Origin: Chitinophaga sp. CB10
GTDB lineage: Bacteria > Bacteroidota > Bacteroidia > Chitinophagales > Chitinophagaceae
NCBI GenBank assembly: GCA_001870995.2
Contig: MLAV02000024.1
Location: 1 to 64,000 of the forward strand
Direction of reading: 5' to 3'
DNA: 64,000 bases
The first letter of the stretch is position 1. Each line of letters starts with the position of its first letter. Positions 17,507 to 24,483 of the stretch are shown here, in pieces. The translations under genes and the position numbers were made by a program. The notes under the pieces are model-generated. The model was not told the origin of the DNA and did not search any database. It saw nothing but the letters and a program-made list of their open reading frames with translations.

Positions 17507-18349
17507 TTATTTCAGGATTTTCCTGATCTTATTTGATTTCTGAATGAGTTTGTAGATGGTGTCGTAATCTTCTTCTTCCAGCAATGTTTTCATCTGTTCC
17601 AGCTGGTGGATATGTTCTTCCAGCACGTCCAGCACATTGTTGCGGTTATGTTTGAAGATAGGCACCCACATGTCCGGAGAGCTTTTGGCCAAGCGTACGG
17701 TCGACTCAAAACCACCGCTTGCCAGTTCAAATATCCGGCCCTGCTCCTTTTCCTTCTTTAACACCGTCAGCGCCAGTGCAAAGGAAGTAATGTGGGAAAT
17801 GTGTGAAATATAAGCCGTGTGCAAGTCATGCTCTTCCGCATTCATATATACGATGCGCATCTGCAACTGGTCTACCATATTCTCAATCATTTCCAGGGCG
17901 TCTTCATCACTGTTTTTTACATCGCACAGCACGATGGTTTTGTTCGTGAAGAGGTTCTTCACAGCGGCATCGGGCCCGGAATACTCCGTGCCGGCCATCG
18001 GGTGGGCCGCTACAAAGCGCCCCCTGTTGGGATGACCGGCAACGAGTTGCAGTATGATGTTTTTAGTGGAACCCACATCCATAATTACCTGTCCTGGCTT
18101 CACTTTGTCCATGATCTGCGGGAGGAGTTTCAACAACCCGTCTACCGGGATGGCCAGGATGATCAGATCGGTACGTTCGAGGGCCTCGTCCAGCGTAGCC
18201 GCCTCGTCGATGATGCCCAGTTCTTTGGCGCGCTCCAAATGCGCGGCCGACTGATCCACACCGATGACATGCTGCGCTACTCCCTTTTCCTTCAGGGAGA
18301 TGGCCAGTGAGCCGCCGATAAGACCCGTTCCTATTACTGTTGCTATCAT
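17507..18349 (-). CDS. tyrA: prephenate dehydrogenase
   Basis: 280 aa with start ATG 18349, which puts the Rossmann motif at the very N-terminus (MIATVIGTGLIGGSLAISL). A longer frame to 18397 would overlap the aminotransferase gene and has no matching family sequence. It oxidatively decarboxylates prephenate to 4-hydroxyphenylpyruvate for tyrosine. The HPMAGTE motif (VAAHPMAGTEYSGPDAAV) binds the substrate, and LHTAYISHISHITSFAL is the helical dimerisation/active-site domain with the conserved His pair. No ACT or chorismate mutase domain is fused; the mutase is on the next gene. Starts 4 bp after the aminotransferase stop. Confidence 0.95.
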   Translation of the reverse strand: MIATVIGTGLIGGSLAISLKEKGVAQHVIGVDQSAAHLERAKELGIIDEAATLDEALERTDLIILAIPVDGLLKLLPQIMDKVKPGQVIMDVGSTKNIILQLVAGHPNRGRFVAAHPMAGTEYSGPDAAVKNLFTNKTIVLCDVKNSDEDALEMIENMVDQLQMRIVYMNAEEHDLHTAYISHISHITSFALALTVLKKEKEQGRIFELASGGFESTVRLAKSSPDMWVPIFKHNRNNVLDVLEEHIHQLEQMKTLLEEEDYDTIYKLIQKSNKIRKILK

Positions 18350-18353
18350 CGTA

Positions 18354-19520
18354 TTATTTATTGATGGCTGTTTGAATTCTTGAAATGGCTTCGTCAAAAA
18401 CTTTCACGTCCTGGCAAAGACTCACACGGATATAGCCGTTACCGTTACTGCCGAAGATCCCGCCGGGAGTAATGAACACGCGCGCGTCGTAGAGTACTTT
18501 GTCGCTCAGCTCATAACCGGTTTGGTAGTCAGCCGGGATCTTCGCCCACACGAACATACCTACCTGGTTCTTATCATACGCGCAGTGCAGCATATCCAGC
18601 AGCTGGAATACTTTCTCCCTGCGTGCACGGTAAATATTGTTCAGGGAATCGTACCAGTCCTTACCCAGCTCCAGCGCTTTCACAGCGGCCATTTGCAGGG
18701 GCTGGAACATACCGGAGTCCATATTGCTTTTGAAGCGCAGCACTTCGTTGAGGAATTCCGCTTTACCCACGAGCATGCCTACACGCCATCCGGCCATGTT
18801 GGAAGATTTGCTGAGGGAGTTTAATTCCAGCACCACGTCCATCGCGCCTTCTTCCTGGAGCAGGCTCACCGGCTCATCGTTGAGGATGAAGCTGTACGGG
18901 TTATCGTGGCAGATAAGGATGTTATGCGCTTTACCGAATGCGATCAGCTTTTTGGCGAATTCGCGGGTAGCTTTGGCGCCGGTTGGCATATTCGGGTAGT
19001 TCACCCACATCAGCTTCACTTTGCTCAGGTCTGTCTTAGCGAGTGCGTCGAGGTCAGGCAGCCAGTTATTTTCGGCCGTCAGGTCATAATCGCGTACGGT
19101 AGCGCCACTGAGATTAACGGCAGAGCGGTAGGTTGGGTAGCCCGGGTTCGGCACCAGCGCTTCATCGCCGGATTGCAGGTAGGTCATGCAGATGTGCATG
19201 ATGCCTTCCTTGGAACCGATCAGGGGCAGCACTTCCGTATCGGGGTTGAGCGTAACATGGTAGAAGCGATGGTACCAGTCGGCCATGGCTTTACGGAGCG
19301 CGGGAATGCCTTTATAACCCTGGTAAGCGTGCGTGTTGGGAAGGGCTGCATTGGCGTGCAGCGCTTCTACCACGGAGGGATGCGGAGGGAGGTCCGGACT
19401 GCCGATGCCGAGGTTGATTACCTTCGGGCCTTCCTGGTTCATCTGCTCTATTTCGCGCAGCTTCTTTGAGAAGTAGTATTCTTCCGTGCCTTGTAATCTT
19501 TTAGCTACCTGTATCTGCAT
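18354..19520 (-). CDS. PLP-dependent class I/II aminotransferase, probably aromatic amino acid
   Basis: 388 aa, fold type I. Motifs: NLGIGSPDLPPHPSVVEAL at the N-terminus, VPNPGYPTYRSAVNLSGA, WVNYPNMPTGAKAT, ICHDNPYSFI (Asp contacting the PLP ring N) and the lysine site NSLSKSSNMAGWRVGMLVG. By sequence it belongs to the group containing LL-diaminopimelate and aspartate aminotransferases. Its place between prephenate dehydratase and prephenate dehydrogenase argues that it transaminates phenylpyruvate and 4-hydroxyphenylpyruvate to Phe and Tyr in the cytoplasm. Starts 9 bp after pheA. Substrate assignment is inferred from context. Confidence 0.9.
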   Translation of the reverse strand: MQIQVAKRLQGTEEYYFSKKLREIEQMNQEGPKVINLGIGSPDLPPHPSVVEALHANAALPNTHAYQGYKGIPALRKAMADWYHRFYHVTLNPDTEVLPLIGSKEGIMHICMTYLQSGDEALVPNPGYPTYRSAVNLSGATVRDYDLTAENNWLPDLDALAKTDLSKVKLMWVNYPNMPTGAKATREFAKKLIAFGKAHNILICHDNPYSFILNDEPVSLLQEEGAMDVVLELNSLSKSSNMAGWRVGMLVGKAEFLNEVLRFKSNMDSGMFQPLQMAAVKALELGKDWYDSLNNIYRARREKVFQLLDMLHCAYDKNQVGMFVWAKIPADYQTGYELSDKVLYDARVFITPGGIFGSNGNGYIRVSLCQDVKVFDEAISRIQTAINK

Positions 19521-19529
19521 ATAATCAGC

Positions 19530-20354
19530 TTAATGAGTTTTACCTTTTTTATAGATACCCAGCACTTTGAGGTGTTCGGTATGTTGTTCAATATCTTTCA
19601 GCGCAGTCTGGAAACTTTCCAGGTTTTCGAATTCCATATCAGCGTGGAAGTAATAGTTCCATACTTTGGCCGGGATGGGGAAAGACTGCAGTTTGGATAA
19701 GTTGATCCCTGCGTTGGCAATCCTGGTAAGTACTGCTGCGAGGCTGCCTCTTTCGTGGCTGGTTTGGAAATAGACCGAAGCTTTGTTGGCATCCGGCGCG
19801 GTGGCTACCGGTTTCTTTGATACGGCCAGGAACCTGGTATAGTTGTTTTTGTTGGTGTGAATATTTGGAGCGATGATATCGAGTTCAAATATTTCGGCTG
19901 CCAGTTTGCCGGCGATGGCCGCGGTAGATTTCAACTTTTTGCTGCGAACATGTTTGGCGCTGAGGGCGGTATCTTCTGTTTCTACCAGTTTGATGTGGGG
20001 GTATTTTTCGAGGAAGTCCATACACTGCAACAGCGCCATGGGATGTGAGTGAACTTCCCGGATATCCTCCATGGTTTGCCCCGGTAAAACCATCAGGTGT
20101 TGATTGATCTGCAGGTAGATTTCGCCCGTTACATGCAACCCTGAGTTTTTAATGAGGCTGTAGTTGGGTAAGATGCTGCCGGCGATGGAGTTTTCGATGG
20201 CCATGATGCCCGCGTCTACGTCGGGCTGGGATTTTACTTTTTTGACCAGCTCCGCGAAGGATGCGCAACATTCTATCCCGGTATTTTTCCCGAAATAAGA
20301 CTGAGCAGCCACCTGGTGGAAACATCCTTCAAACCCCTGTATCGCAATTTTCAT
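19530..20354 (-). CDS. pheA: prephenate dehydratase with ACT domain
   Basis: 274 aa. It converts prephenate to phenylpyruvate. The catalytic domain is about residues 1-180: IAIQGFEGCFHQVAA, GIMAIENSIAGSILPNYSLI, TEDTALSAKHV and the TRF motif in NNYTRFLAVS, with the catalytic Thr. The C-terminal ACT domain (ASVYFQTSHERGSLAAVLTR, then INLSKLQSFPI) is the Phe-binding feedback domain. First structural gene of the aromatic operon, following two leader peptides and terminators, so its expression should rise when charged tRNA-Phe or tRNA-Tyr is low. No chorismate mutase is fused. Confidence 0.96.
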   Translation of the reverse strand: MKIAIQGFEGCFHQVAAQSYFGKNTGIECCASFAELVKKVKSQPDVDAGIMAIENSIAGSILPNYSLIKNSGLHVTGEIYLQINQHLMVLPGQTMEDIREVHSHPMALLQCMDFLEKYPHIKLVETEDTALSAKHVRSKKLKSTAAIAGKLAAEIFELDIIAPNIHTNKNNYTRFLAVSKKPVATAPDANKASVYFQTSHERGSLAAVLTRIANAGINLSKLQSFPIPAKVWNYYFHADMEFENLESFQTALKDIEQHTEHLKVLGIYKKGKTH

Positions 20355-20414
20355 GTTTAATGAATTGATTTTTATATTTTTTTAGTTGTTGTAGCAACTA
20401 GTTACCTGAAACAG

Positions 20415-20440
20415 AAAGGGCCCCGACAACGGGACCCTTT
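20415..20440 (-). terminator. second attenuator terminator, 61 bp before pheA
   Basis: AAAGGGTCCCG and CGGGGCCCTTT form an 11-bp stem (one G-U pair) with loop TTGT, read on the minus strand. The downstream tract CTGTTTC is only weakly T-rich. The 5' arm contains GTCCC, which can instead pair with GGGAC near the end of leader peptide 2, offering an antiterminator. Confidence 0.7.
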
Positions 20441-20469
20441 GCTTAAAACTTGTTATATGTAAAGTTCAG

Positions 20470-20550
20470 TTATTGCAAACGAGTCCCCGGCTTCTTCGCA
20501 TAAAAGAAGTAAGAGAAATAATAAAAAAAGTACGTTGTGAATTTTGACAT
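20470..20550 (-). CDS. predicted Phe/Tyr-rich leader peptide 2 of the aromatic operon
   Basis: 26 codons, ATG 20550 to TAA 20470. The peptide starts MSK and has the block FTTYFFYYFSYFFY, which means thirteen of the first seventeen residues carry or flank aromatic codons. It ends AKKPGTRLQ. It lies between terminator 1 and terminator 2, so it would only be transcribed when the first attenuator is passed. Stalling on Phe or Tyr codons should free the GGGAC segment to pair with the 5' arm of terminator 2. A small internal hairpin (CTTCTT with AAGAAG) covers the end of the Tyr/Phe run. The coding assignment rests on composition and on position in front of pheA. Confidence 0.8.
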   Translation of the reverse strand: MSKFTTYFFYYFSYFFYAKKPGTRLQ

Positions 20551-20565
20551 ATAATACTTATTGCT

Positions 20566-20604
20566 AAAATTAAAAAGGCCCCCCGTTTTTCGGGAGGCCC
20601 TTTT
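20566..20604 (-). terminator. first attenuator terminator of the aromatic operon
   Basis: Minus-strand GGCCTCCCG and CGGGGGGCC form a 9-bp stem with loop AAAAA, followed by TTTTTAATTTT. The CCTCCC of the 5' arm (plus 20592-20597) is complementary to GGGAGG directly behind the leader 1 stop (plus 20635-20640), giving a mutually exclusive antiterminator. Confidence 0.85.
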
Positions 20605-20639
20605 GTAGTTTCTTTTATTCCAGTTTACAAACGACCTCC

Positions 20640-20699
20640 CTATTCCTGGTACCAGAAATAATAAAAGCCAAAAAAACCAAAAGTCGTTTGTAAAGTCAT
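20640..20699 (-). CDS. predicted Phe/Tyr/Trp-rich leader peptide 1 of the aromatic operon
   Basis: 19 residues, ATG 20699 to TAG 20640: MTLQTTFGFFGFYYFWYQE, with five Phe, three Tyr and one Trp in an 11-residue run. Codons 2-6 contain a 12-nt segment (20683-20694) that is perfectly complementary to 20624-20635 just behind the stop codon. That second segment overlaps GGGAGG, which can pair with the terminator. So the four classical regions are present: 1 in the leader, 2 after the stop, 3 and 4 in the terminator. A ribosome stalled at codons 7-17 would mask region 1 and let 2 pair with 3. Too short for routine gene callers. Confidence 0.88.
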   Translation of the reverse strand: MTLQTTFGFFGFYYFWYQE

Positions 20700-20718
20700 T
20701 TCTTTTTGAATTGTGAAA

Positions 20719-20748
20719 CAAAAATACAACTGGATTTTAATTATCCAA
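20719..20748 (-). promoter_or_regulatory. predicted primary-sigma promoter of the aromatic operon
   Basis: On the minus strand TTG (plus 20746-20748), 19 bp, then TATTTTTG (plus 20719-20726), an exact fit to the Bacteroidota -7 consensus TAnnTTTG. Transcription would begin a few bases before leader peptide 1. Confidence 0.75.
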
Positions 20749-20754
20749 TACCAT

Positions 20755-21077
20755 CACTGGAAAAATACAATTATTTCAACAACAAGCTTATTTTTTTGAA
20801 CAATATCTAAAAAAGGGGAAACCGGGGCGGGGTAACAAAGGGTAAATCAGCAGATTGATTAAAAAATACCCGGGTTTACGGAGGGAATAATGCGTATCGC
20901 GGCGGGCAGGAGTTTGGCATATGGCAAAGGGCGCTTATGCAACGGACGTATGATTATTTTGGGGAAAGATTTATTTTCTCCCCTAAAAAAAACAAACGTT
21001 CACACCTCCCTGGCGCCGGGCCGGCAGCCGGGGCTCACGAGCCGCCATGGGCATTACCTTCCCCGGACGTCCCTAAA
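20755..21077. other. gene-free stretch between the aromatic operon promoter and a lipoprotein terminator
   Basis: No credible coding sequence. A 75-codon plus-strand frame at 20890-21117 is basic, lacks any domain character and runs into the terminator. A G/C-rich imperfect hairpin (gcgccgggccggcagccggg) lies near 21010. Confidence 0.5.
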
Positions 21078-21080
21078 TAA

Positions 21081-21107
21081 AAAAACCGCCCCGGTAGTCC
21101 GGAGCGG
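21081..21107 (-). terminator. terminator of the small lipoprotein gene
   Basis: CCGCCCCGG (21086-21094) pairs with CCGGAGCGG (21099-21107) apart from one mismatch; on the minus strand it is followed by seven T. Confidence 0.8.
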
Positions 21108-21136
21108 CTTATTATAATATGCGTTGTGTTGCAAAA

Positions 21137-21370
21137 TTAGTGTTTTGCAGCAGTGTCAACTGCAGCAGCAGCAGCTGAGTCAACAGCAGCTTTCGCAGAA
21201 TCAGCAGTAGCGGCAACAGCAGCGTTAGCAGCGTTAGCAGCAGAGTCAATAGCTTGAGTAGCTTCAGTAGCAGTAGAATCTACAGCTTTTTGTTCAGCGT
21301 TACCACCACAAGCAACAGCGAAAATACCGAAAGCGGCTACCAGGAAACCAAATTTGATTACGTTCTTCAT
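21137..21370 (-). CDS. small alanine-rich lipoprotein
   Basis: 77 aa. A lipoprotein signal peptide (MKNVIKFGFLVAAFGIFAVACGG) has Cys at the cleavage site. The mature 55 residues are almost only Ala, Asp, Ser, Thr and Lys in a heptad-like helical pattern (DSAANAANAAVAATADSAKA), much like the Ala-rich envelope lipoproteins of Bacteroidota. It probably forms a long amphipathic helix in the periplasm or at the outer membrane. It is divergent from an ECF sigma factor gene, with a palindrome between them. The role is unknown; abundance at the envelope is typical of such proteins. Confidence 0.8.
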   Translation of the reverse strand: MKNVIKFGFLVAAFGIFAVACGGNAEQKAVDSTATEATQAIDSAANAANAAVAATADSAKAAVDSAAAAAVDTAAKH

Positions 21371-21430
21371 TGTACAATAATTTAGGATGTTTTTTGAATG
21401 ATTTAACCTTTATACCGGGATCACCCAAAA

Positions 21431-21478
21431 GGTAACCCACTGTTTTAAAAAATTTTTTTTTCGGTACTTTGGGTTACC
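21431..21478. promoter_or_regulatory. inverted repeat between divergent lipoprotein and sigma factor genes
   Basis: GGTAACCCA (21431-21439) and TGGGTTACC (21470-21478) are perfect inverted 9-mers separated by 30 bp of A/T-rich DNA. They sit 25 bp before the sigma factor start and 60 bp before the lipoprotein start. This could be an operator or two copies of an ECF promoter element facing opposite ways; which one is not decidable from sequence. Confidence 0.5.
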
Positions 21479-21502
21479 AAAAGCCTTTTAATTGTATTAA
21501 GA

Positions 21503-22078
21503 GTGAAGCAAATTCAAGACATAGCTAAAGACAGGGATTTATTGCTGGGGTTGGCAAAAAGTGATGGTAAGTCATTGGAAATCATCTATTCAGATAATTT
21601 TCCGGTTGTTTTACGCATGATTTTGCAGCATAACGGAACCGAAGACGACGCGAAGGACGTATTCCAGGAAGCCATCATTATATTATATGAAAAGGCATGT
21701 AAAGGGGACTTTACGCTCACCAGCCGCCTGAAAACTTTCCTGTATTCTGTTTGCCGCCACCTCTGGCTGAAAAAACTGCAAGGCAATCACGGCCTGTACG
21801 CCCTCCCCAGCGAACTGGAGGAGATCATCCCGGCCGAAGAGATTGTGGACGACCATGAGGCGAAGGACGAACAGTTCCGCATAATGGAAAAAGCTATGGA
21901 CAGCCTGGGGCAACCTTGCAAAACGATTTTGGAAGATTATTACCTGCATAAACTTTCCATGCAGGAAATAGCGGAAAAATTTGGCTACACCAGTTCGGAA
22001 AACGCCAAAAACCAAAAGTACAAGTGCCTCATGCGACTCAAGAAAATGTTTTTCGATAAATACAATACATCATTATAA
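21503..22078 (+). CDS. ECF-type RNA polymerase sigma factor
   Basis: 191 aa, GTG start. The sigma-2 part is about residues 25-90, with the characteristic DDAKDVFQEAIIILYEKA (the usual DxxQexfl segment) and LKTFLYSVCRHLWL. Sigma-4 is about residues 130-185 (CKTILEDYYLHKLSMQEIAE, then ENAKNQKYKCLMRLKKMF), the HTH that reads the -35 element. It ends 10 bp before a membrane protease gene whose N-terminus looks like an anti-sigma region, so the pair should form a signalling unit. Its sigma-4 is close in pattern to the sigma factor at 29381-29974 (shared C-x-x-(I/L)-L, S-x-E and K-C-L residues), which suggests that the two are related. Confidence 0.93.
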   Translation: MKQIQDIAKDRDLLLGLAKSDGKSLEIIYSDNFPVVLRMILQHNGTEDDAKDVFQEAIIILYEKACKGDFTLTSRLKTFLYSVCRHLWLKKLQGNHGLYALPSELEEIIPAEEIVDDHEAKDEQFRIMEKAMDSLGQPCKTILEDYYLHKLSMQEIAEKFGYTSSENAKNQKYKCLMRLKKMFFDKYNTSL

Positions 22079-22087
22079 GCAGCAGCC

Positions 22088-23182
22088 ATGAAAGAAGAAA
22101 TGTTTCTCATCAGTGAAATTGAGCGTTACCTCGAGGGGGAAATGACCGTGCAGGAGAAGGCTGCCTTTGATGAACTGCGCAGAACCAACCCGGTAATCAA
22201 CCGCCAGGTGGAAGAACACCGGCTCCTCATCCAGGAACTGGAACACCTCGGCAAACGGAAGGACCTGCAGGCACAGATGGACCGCATCCACGAACAACTG
22301 GATATGCCGGCCATCCGCAACACCGTTCATGAAGCCAACCAGGCCGAAAAACGGGCACGGATACGCCGCCGCACCATCGCCAACCTGGCGGCAGCCGCCT
22401 GTATCGCGCTGGTAACATCCCTGTCTACCATCGCCATCATACAGAACAGCAGCCGCAATAAATCCACCGCACAGTATGAGGACGTTCGCCGGGTGCTGAA
22501 CAACATCCAGCGCTCCCAGAACGCCATCATCAACGATATCAAAGACAAGAATAAAGCGCCGGTCAACCCCGGCACCTACGGCGGTACGGGCTTCGCGGTA
22601 TCCGGCAACGGGTACATCGTGACCAACCTCCACGTAGTGGCGGGCGCTGATTCCATCTACGTGCAAAATACCAAAGGCGAGGCCTATAAGGCGGTCAGCG
22701 TGTTTGAAGACATCTCCAGCGACCTGGCGGTACTCAAAATCGCCGACAGCACCTTTAAAAGTCAACCGCTGCCCTACGCCCTCAAACCGCAAAGCATCAC
22801 CCTCGGCGAAGAAGTTTTCACCATGGGTTACCCGCGGGATGAAATTGTGTATGGTAAAGGTTACATCTCCGCTAAAACCGGCTTCAACGGCGATACCACG
22901 GCTTACCAGGTATCCATCCCCGTTAACCCGGGCAACAGCGGCGGCCCCCTCCTCGATGCCAAAGGCGATATCGTAGGTATCATCACCGGCAAACAAACCA
23001 CCTCGGACGGTATCGCCTTCGCCGTGAAATCCGCCCACCTGAAACGCCTCCTGGACGAAATGCCGAAAGACAAGCAGTCCAAAAAGGAATGGGCGCATAA
23101 AAGCAAACTGGAAGGCCTCAGCCGGGTAGACCAGATCAAAAAAGTAGAAGAATTTGTGTACCTCGTAAAAGTCTACAACTAA
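22088..23182 (+). CDS. membrane-bound HtrA/S1C-type serine protease with anti-sigma-like N-terminus
   Basis: 364 aa. Residues 1-90 are cytoplasmic and helical, beginning ISEIERYLEGEMTVQEKAAF, a pattern shared with anti-sigma and ECF-linked proteins. A single membrane helix is at about 97-118 (IANLAAAACIALVTSLSTIA). The outer part is a trypsin-like protease domain with a complete triad: His182 (NGYIVTNLHVVAG), Asp212 (SSDLAVLKIAD) and Ser284 (PVNPGNSGGPLLD). No PDZ domain follows, unlike DegP/DegS; a short coiled tail ends the protein. It is directly downstream of the ECF sigma factor gene (10 bp). I infer a one-component switch in which the N-terminus binds the sigma factor and the protease senses or acts in the periplasm. 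Confidence 0.88.
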   Translation: MKEEMFLISEIERYLEGEMTVQEKAAFDELRRTNPVINRQVEEHRLLIQELEHLGKRKDLQAQMDRIHEQLDMPAIRNTVHEANQAEKRARIRRRTIANLAAAACIALVTSLSTIAIIQNSSRNKSTAQYEDVRRVLNNIQRSQNAIINDIKDKNKAPVNPGTYGGTGFAVSGNGYIVTNLHVVAGADSIYVQNTKGEAYKAVSVFEDISSDLAVLKIADSTFKSQPLPYALKPQSITLGEEVFTMGYPRDEIVYGKGYISAKTGFNGDTTAYQVSIPVNPGNSGGPLLDAKGDIVGIITGKQTTSDGIAFAVKSAHLKRLLDEMPKDKQSKKEWAHKSKLEGLSRVDQIKKVEEFVYLVKVYN

Positions 23183-23210
23183 TACGTGTATAACTGAGAA
23201 AATGAAAAAT

Positions 23211-23250
23211 AAACGAAAAGGTCCTGCTTTGTTGCGGGACTTTTTCGTTT
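23211..23250 (+). terminator. terminator after the protease gene
   Basis: A 14-bp stem (23211-23224 with 23237-23250, one G-U pair) starting AAACGAAAAGG and ending TTTTTCGTTT; nearly symmetrical, so it may also serve the minus strand. Confidence 0.75.
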
Positions 23251-23264
23251 ATATACCTTTTTGA

Positions 23265-23296
23265 TTTTACAGCAACACCGTTTTACAGCAACACCG
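23265..23296. repeat. 16-bp perfect tandem duplication
   Basis: The unit ttttacagcaacaccg is repeated exactly at 23265-23280 and 23281-23296, in the gap between the protease terminator and the stop of the next minus-strand gene. Confidence 0.85.
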
Positions 23297-23300
23297 CCGG

Positions 23301-23846
23301 CTAAGGCCTCAGGTGGAATACCCGGCAGATTTCCTCGTAACTCATACGGCTGTAATCTGGCGCCATCGCCCTGGCAGTGGCAGTTACGGACACGCCGCCG
23401 GGGATGACCAGGTAACGGACCTTGTTGTTATTGGCAGGAATACCGTCAGGTATCACATCGCAAATGATCCGGATCTTCCCGGGGAACAGGCCATGCTGAA
23501 AACGGTATTGCGTGGCCGCGCCGCCCAGGTTATAATAAATGCTGGGTAACTGCTTCACAATGCCGGCGCTATCCGGATCGGAAACAAACTGCATGAATAC
23601 CAGCACTGTTCCGTGATCCAGGATTTCCTGCGTCACCTTTGCTTCCGCAATATCAAAATAGTAGGTTCTTTTGCCGGCTCCGGCAGAAGTAGACGATAGA
23701 CGCCAGGCAGTGGTGGCCTGCCATTCGGAATACTGTACATTAGAAGTACCCGGAGGGCCCGCCGGGCCGGTATCTCCTTTTTTACATGCTACAAACAGGG
23801 CTGCCAGCGCCATCACGGTGATGGCCAGGGTTACATACTTTTTCAT
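23301..23846 (-). CDS. lipoprotein with short collagen-like linker, unknown function
   Basis: 181 aa from ATG 23846 (a TTG two codons upstream is less likely). The signal peptide MKKYVTLAITVMALAALFVA is followed by CKKGDTGPAGPPGTSN, so Cys21 should be lipidated and the mature protein starts with two Gly-x-y triplets of the collagen type. The rest (about 140 residues) is beta-rich, with WQATTAWRLSSTSAGAGKRT and PSIYYNLGGAATQYRFQHGL, and resembles the many surface lipoproteins annotated as collagen-like in Bacteroidota. Same strand as the downstream-to-upstream island genes (178-aa unknown, CHAT protein, subtilase). Possible surface display; activity not known. Confidence 0.75.
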   Translation of the reverse strand: MKKYVTLAITVMALAALFVACKKGDTGPAGPPGTSNVQYSEWQATTAWRLSSTSAGAGKRTYYFDIAEAKVTQEILDHGTVLVFMQFVSDPDSAGIVKQLPSIYYNLGGAATQYRFQHGLFPGKIRIICDVIPDGIPANNNKVRYLVIPGGVSVTATARAMAPDYSRMSYEEICRVFHLRP

Positions 23847-23867
23847 GATCAAGGGGGTTTAAAATGA

Positions 23868-24404
23868 TTAACCTGCGTAAATAGTAGTCGCCGCATCGAA
23901 GAAGCGCTGGGAAGCCGCTTCCAGGGAGGATTTCAGCTCGCCTTTTTCCAGGCCGGCCGCCGCTACTTTAAATTCCTTGCCGATGACAAACAGCACGGTT
24001 TCATCGAACGGGCCTTTGGGCTTCGGAATTTTAATGGTGACCCTGCGGGGGCACAGTTCATCCGTCAGCTGGGTGATAAACCTGCCGTCCGCGCCGGCGC
24101 CGCCTTCATGGGAAGCAGCCAGCTGCTGCGCATGGGCCACCGCCTCGGCAGCTACCGCTTTCGCGAAAATTTCCTTGGAGGAGCCTGCCGTGGTTTGCAC
24201 CGGGCCATGCGGAATAATCACGTCCCAGATGGCAGGGTTGTGCAACGCTGCCAAACCCAGTACGCCGTATTTGCGTACCACAGGGCCGATAGGCCATGGC
24301 CATGGTCCGGGGTCTTCCGGATTAGGATAAAAGCCGCCATTCACAAAATTGTTTGCTACGGTTTCCAGTACGGCACTTTTGGGGGAGAAATTTGAGTTTG
24401 CCAT
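23868..24404 (-). CDS. conserved-looking hypothetical protein beside the CHAT protease gene
   Basis: 178 aa, ATG start, no signal peptide or membrane segment, so probably cytoplasmic. Distinct features are a Pro/Trp patch near residue 30 (NPEDPGPWPWPIGPVVRKYG), a middle Ala-rich helix (EIFAKAVAAEAVAHAQQLAA), and an end suggesting a small helical domain (KGELKSSLEAASQRFFDAA). No family recognised. It lies 79 bp downstream of the TPR-CHAT gene and is probably cotranscribed. Being adjacent to a caspase-like protease it is a candidate substrate or partner, but this is inference from position alone. Confidence 0.65.
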   Translation of the reverse strand: MANSNFSPKSAVLETVANNFVNGGFYPNPEDPGPWPWPIGPVVRKYGVLGLAALHNPAIWDVIIPHGPVQTTAGSSKEIFAKAVAAEAVAHAQQLAASHEGGAGADGRFITQLTDELCPRRVTIKIPKPKGPFDETVLFVIGKEFKVAAAGLEKGELKSSLEAASQRFFDAATTIYAG

Positions 24405-24483
24405 TGTAGTATAATTTGGGGTATTGAAATAGTATTCACCAAACTATTGGTCGGCATTCACAGGCCGCAGGGAAACAAAAAAT

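Noticed and set aside
20551..20721. Upstream extension of leader 2 frame (83-codon version, start 20721)
   Set aside because: It runs through terminator 1 and overlaps leader 1 in another frame; the 26-codon version from ATG 20550 fits the attenuator layout.
20890..21117. 75-codon plus-strand ORF
   Set aside because: Basic, low-information composition and ends inside a terminator stem.
22073..23098. 341-codon minus-strand ORF
   Set aside because: Antisense to the HtrA-type protease with a complete catalytic triad.
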